Shown here piece after piece: positions 6,401-8,851 of a stretch of 8,851 bases of DNA. A program made the translations under genes and the position numbers. This DNA is from an uncultured Clostridia bacterium (GTDB taxonomy: Bacteria > Bacillota > Clostridia > Oscillospirales > CAG-272): positions 1-8,851 of the forward strand of contig CALGCW010000049.1 of NCBI GenBank assembly GCA_937884385.1, given 5' to 3'. A model generated the notes under the pieces. The model was not told the origin of the DNA. It did not search any database and saw only the letters and a program-made list of their open reading frames with translations. Every line of letters begins with the position of its first letter. Position 1 is the first letter of the stretch.

Positions 6401-6922
6401 TTATTCGCCCTCGGGCTCTTGAGCATCCTCAAAGATCTCAAGCGTGAAAAACGTTCTCTCCGCCTGTGCGCCGCGGATCTCAACAACGTAATCAAGCACT
6501 ATCTTGCCGTCTTCAAGAAGCGTATTCTCGACTTTTTTTGTAAAAACGCAGATCTCAAACGGCATATACGGGGTCTGATAGGTACAAATGTGGCGCTTAT
6601 TCTCCTCAAAAATGAGGATAGTGCTGACAGAACCGTTTCGCGTCATCGTCACAAGACCCGGCATGCGTCTTTCAAATCTCACCTGCGTGTATGAGCCCTC
6701 CATTCCCGTCAGCTCACTCTCTTCATAGGCGATTATCACGCGTTCATCCGTCACGTATAGCTCGCCCTCCGTGAACATCTCAATCGGACCTTCGGGTTCA
6801 CTTTCTTGTGAGTCCTCATCTTGCGGCTCTGCGTAAAGATCCATATCCTCGCCTTCAAAAAGTCTCTCACCGTACTCCTCGCGCTCTGAGAGAAGCTTTA
6901 TCCTTATACTCTTTTTGATCAT
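6401..6922 (-). CDS. DUF1934 (YwiB-like, calycin-type) protein with acidic insert
   Basis: The 173-residue protein fits DUF1934, a small cytoplasmic beta-barrel family of unknown function related to B. subtilis YwiB (about 140 residues). Family-like stretches are MFTEGELYV (49-57), IAYEESELTGMEGSYTQVRFE (64-84), VTMTRNGSVSTILIFEENKR (91-110), YQTPYMPFEICVFTKKVEN (115-133) and GKIVLDYVVEI (139-149). Residues 22-47 form an acidic, proline-containing insert (for example EPQDEDSQESEPEGP) that accounts for the extra length. There is no signal peptide or membrane segment. The ATG at 6922 lies 1 base after the peptidase stop (TGATATG) and has only a weak ribosome site, so it is probably translated by coupling. 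Its biochemical role is not known, and the neighbours suggest only housekeeping co-expression. Confidence 0.82.
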   Translation of the reverse strand: MIKKSIRIKLLSEREEYGERLFEGEDMDLYAEPQDEDSQESEPEGPIEMFTEGELYVTDERVIIAYEESELTGMEGSYTQVRFERRMPGLVTMTRNGSVSTILIFEENKRHICTYQTPYMPFEICVFTKKVENTLLEDGKIVLDYVVEIRGAQAERTFFTLEIFEDAQEPEGE

Positions 6923-6923
6923 A

Positions 6924-8009
6924 TCAGAAAAGCTCGATAAGTTCTTTGGTGCTCTTTGTGAAATTGCGAATTCCGTCGTCTGTCACAGCCGCCATATCCT
7001 CGATTCGGCAACCGTATTTTTCGGGGATATAGATACCGGGCTCAAAGGTGACGACGTTGCCCGTTGTAAGCTGTGCGCCGCGATCGATACCGGGAGCAAG
7101 GCGGGGACTCTCGTGAATAAACATACCAACTCCGTGACCGAGAGAGTGTCCAAATCTTCCCTCATATCCCGCACCGTTGATAATATCTCTTGCGATCTCG
7201 TCAAGGCGATAGCAGCCTCTCTCACCGTTTGCGGCAGCTTCAAGCGCCTTAGTCTGTGCCTCAAGCACCGTGTAATAAACCTTTTTGATATCCTCGTCAG
7301 CCTTGCCGAGAACCACTGTTCTAGTCATATCTGAGCAATAGCCGTTAACTACGCAACCGAAATCCATCGTAAGAAAGCCGCGTTCAAGGCGCACGTTTCT
7401 CGGAACACCGTGGGGCATTGAGGAAGCCGTACCGGAGACCGCGATCGTGTCAAACGACGTTCTCTCTGCACCGTTTCTTCTCATAAAGAACTCTATTTCA
7501 AGTGCCACATCGATCTCCGTCATATCGGGGCGAAGAACGTTTACGATATGTGAAAAGGCTGCGTCTGTAATTCTCTGCGCCTCTGCCATATTCTCAAGCT
7601 CTGCTTCTGTTTTTACCATTCTCATTCCCGTGAGGATTGTAGATGCACCGGGGGTATATAAAAGCTCACCGTCTGCCACTCTTTCAAATCGAGAAAGGTC
7701 CTCAAGCGAGAGTGCGCTCTCTTCAACGAGCATTTTTCCGACTCCGTGTTTTTTTGCAAGGTCCAAAACAGTCTTGAGATGACCTGTGCGAGGTGTAAGT
7801 ATGGCAAAATCGTTTGCGTCTATCGCCTGCTCTGCCGCCTCGATATAGCGGAAGTCTGTGAGAACGTACGCGCTATCACGAAAAACCACAACGTAGCCGT
7901 CGTCATAGTTGAAATTGGTTATATATCTTTGATTTGTAGTGGAGGAAAGAAGTATACCCTCTATTTTCCTCTCCTTCATTATCTCTTGTAATCTTTTAAG
8001 CTGTGTCAT
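6924..8009 (-). CDS. M24 family Xaa-Pro peptidase (aminopeptidase P/YqhT-like)
   Basis: This 361-residue protein has a creatinase-type N-terminal domain (about 1-130) and an M24 'pita-bread' catalytic domain. All five dimetal ligands are visible: Asp216 in TMDFGC, Asp227 in YCSDMTRT, His288 in FGHSLGHGVG, Glu323 in TFEPGIYIP and Glu337 in CRIEDM. His200 in SMPHGVP is the usual active-site histidine. Such enzymes cleave an N-terminal residue before proline, or Xaa-Pro dipeptides (PepQ), in cytoplasmic peptide turnover. Length and domain order match B. subtilis YqhT. Sequence alone does not settle aminopeptidase P against prolidase, so I give no symbol. The ATG at 8009 follows AGGAGA by 5 bases and lies 10 bases after yqeG; the next gene starts 1 base after its stop. 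It has no secretion signal. Confidence 0.92.
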   Translation of the reverse strand: MTQLKRLQEIMKERKIEGILLSSTTNQRYITNFNYDDGYVVVFRDSAYVLTDFRYIEAAEQAIDANDFAILTPRTGHLKTVLDLAKKHGVGKMLVEESALSLEDLSRFERVADGELLYTPGASTILTGMRMVKTEAELENMAEAQRITDAAFSHIVNVLRPDMTEIDVALEIEFFMRRNGAERTSFDTIAVSGTASSMPHGVPRNVRLERGFLTMDFGCVVNGYCSDMTRTVVLGKADEDIKKVYYTVLEAQTKALEAAANGERGCYRLDEIARDIINGAGYEGRFGHSLGHGVGMFIHESPRLAPGIDRGAQLTTGNVVTFEPGIYIPEKYGCRIEDMAAVTDDGIRNFTKSTKELIELF

Positions 8010-8019
8010 AGTATTCTCC

Positions 8020-8535
8020 TTATACTTTAATGCCGTTTTTCTTGAAATAATAATTCAGAACGGGCTTTTCAAGTGATCTTTTGAATTTGAAGAACAAGTT
8101 CTTTTTGTCCTTAATGGGTGGTACAAGAATCGCCCTCATACCGTTGAATTTGCCCGCACAAACGTCTGTGAATATCTGATCACCCACAAAAGCCGCACTT
8201 TCACGCACACCGCCAAGGGCGCTGAGAGCCTTATCGATGCTTCTTTTAGCAAAGGGCTTGCCGCTTTTCGCAAAGGCAGGCGCACCGATCTTCTTGTTGA
8301 AAAGCTTGATTCGCCTGTCGCTCGTATTATTTGAAATAAAAGCAAAGCGGATCCCCTTCGCACGCAGGGATGAAAGCCAGGAAAGTATCTTTTCATCGGG
8401 CTCTTCCTGCTCGTATGGCACAAGGGTATTATCAATGTCAACGAGAAGCGTCTTTATATTATTCTCCAGCAAAAACTCAGGTGCTATGTCGCTATAACGT
8501 TCAAAATAATAATCAGGTGATAAATAGTCAAACAT
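8020..8535 (-). CDS. yqeG: YqeG family HAD IIIA-type phosphatase
   Basis: From ATG at 8535 the protein has 171 residues, matching B. subtilis YqeG (about 172). HAD motifs appear in order: LLVDIDNTLVP (30-40, Asp33 and Asp35), FISNNT (66-71), the lysine motif SGKPFAK (91-97) and FVGDQIFTDVCAG (116-128, Asp119 and Asp124). These indicate a Mg-dependent phosphatase with an aspartyl intermediate. The substrate is not settled here; relatives are annotated as phosphatidylglycerophosphatase-like or as unknown. The frame also opens at an ATG at 8559, but that falls at about the predicted transcription start and has no ribosome site. The ATG at 8535 has GAAAGG (8551-8546) 10 bases upstream and gives the family N-terminus MFDYLSPDYYF. 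It is first in the cluster with the M24 peptidase and DUF1934. Confidence 0.92.
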   Translation of the reverse strand: MFDYLSPDYYFERYSDIAPEFLLENNIKTLLVDIDNTLVPYEQEEPDEKILSWLSSLRAKGIRFAFISNNTSDRRIKLFNKKIGAPAFAKSGKPFAKRSIDKALSALGGVRESAAFVGDQIFTDVCAGKFNGMRAILVPPIKDKKNLFFKFKRSLEKPVLNYYFKKNGIKV

Positions 8536-8566
8536 TTCGAAATTACCTTTCAATAGCATTACATAT

Positions 8567-8595
8567 ATAATAACAAATATCTGTTAAAGTTTCAA
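8567..8595 (-). promoter_or_regulatory. Promoter of yqeG-peptidase-DUF1934 unit
   Basis: On the minus strand TTGAAA (8595-8590) and TATTAT (8572-8567) are separated by 17 bases, with TGT just before the -10 (extended -10). Transcription would begin near 8560, leaving about 25 bases before the yqeG ATG at 8535. This placement argues against the ATG at 8559 as the start. Confidence 0.8.
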
Positions 8596-8645
8596 TGGAT
8601 TTTTGAAAATTTATCAAAAAAATATAAAAAAATAGTAAAAAACCC

Positions 8646-8674
8646 TTGACATCGGGCGCATTTTATGTTAATAT
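8646..8674 (+). promoter_or_regulatory. Promoter of the tRNA-Gly/tRNA-Arg genes
   Basis: A perfect TTGACA (8646-8651) and TAATAT (8669-8674) are spaced by 17 bases, with TGT before the -10. A start near 8681 would give a leader of about 20 bases before tRNA-Gly. It is back to back with the yqeG promoter, about 50 AT-rich bases apart. A TATAAT at 8672-8677 also exists, but its spacing of 20 is too long. Confidence 0.82.
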
Positions 8675-8700
8675 AATGGAGCGTAATTTATTAGGCTTAT

Positions 8701-8774
<74 letters not shown>

Positions 8775-8779
8775 TTTTT

Positions 8780-8851
8780 GTGCCTTTAGCTCAGTCGGAT
8801 AGAGCAACTGCCTTCTAAGCAGTAGGTCGGGGGTTCGAATCCCTCAAGGCA
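8780..8851 (+). tRNA. tRNA-Arg (anticodon UCU), cut at window end
   Basis: The acceptor 5' strand GTGCCTT is followed by TA and D stem GCTC/GAGC. The anticodon stem ACTGC/GCAGT encloses loop CTTCTAA, anticodon TCT (Arg, AGA codons). The T stem GGGGG/CCCTC holds TTCGAAT. The 3' acceptor strand reads AAGGCA to the last base, so the final pairing base (expected C), discriminator and CCA lie beyond the window. Confidence 0.95.

Noticed and set aside
6005..6694. Long plus-strand open frame of 229 codons opposite wecB and DUF1934
   Set aside because: It is antisense to two well-identified genes, matches no family I recognise, has biased composition, and crosses the gene junction. It is a shadow frame.

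Overview
The window looks like a chromosomal segment of a low-to-medium GC, Gram-positive, probably gut-type Clostridia. The evidence is the gene families present (YqeG-type HAD phosphatase, DUF1934/YwiB, WalJ/YycJ, RlmH), strong AGGAGG-like ribosome binding sites, consensus SigA-type promoters with 17-base spacers, and a BspA-like leucine-rich-repeat gene. This placement is an inference from gene content; no marker in the window fixes a genus.

All protein genes lie on the minus strand, so transcription runs from right to left. At the right edge two tRNA genes, Gly(UCC) and Arg(UCU, cut by the window end), run on the plus strand from their own promoter. Divergent from them, a promoter at 8567-8595 drives a tight cluster: yqeG, an M24 aminopeptidase P-like peptidase, and a DUF1934 protein (gaps of 10 and 1 bases). 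A terminator-like hairpin directly follows DUF1934, and its 3' arm and T-run form the start of wecB (UDP-GlcNAc 2-epimerase). A second promoter at 5207-5235 drives galactokinase-family gene, walJ and rlmH, with a 1-base overlap and a 6-base gap. Next comes an LRR gene whose lipoprotein signal peptide is out of frame with its body. A clear intrinsic terminator closes this unit. A third promoter at 1217-1245 drives pyrH and frr (frr cut by the left edge).

Most of the content is housekeeping: nucleotide synthesis (pyrH), ribosome recycling and modification (frr, rlmH), peptide turnover (M24 peptidase), DNA repair-type nuclease (walJ), and sugar activation (wecB, galactokinase). I see no mobile element, CRISPR array, phage or defence system, and no convincing new multi-gene system. 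The observations most worth checking are the hairpin across the wecB start, the frameshift between signal peptide and body of the LRR protein, and the altered sugar-binding motif of the galactokinase homologue.
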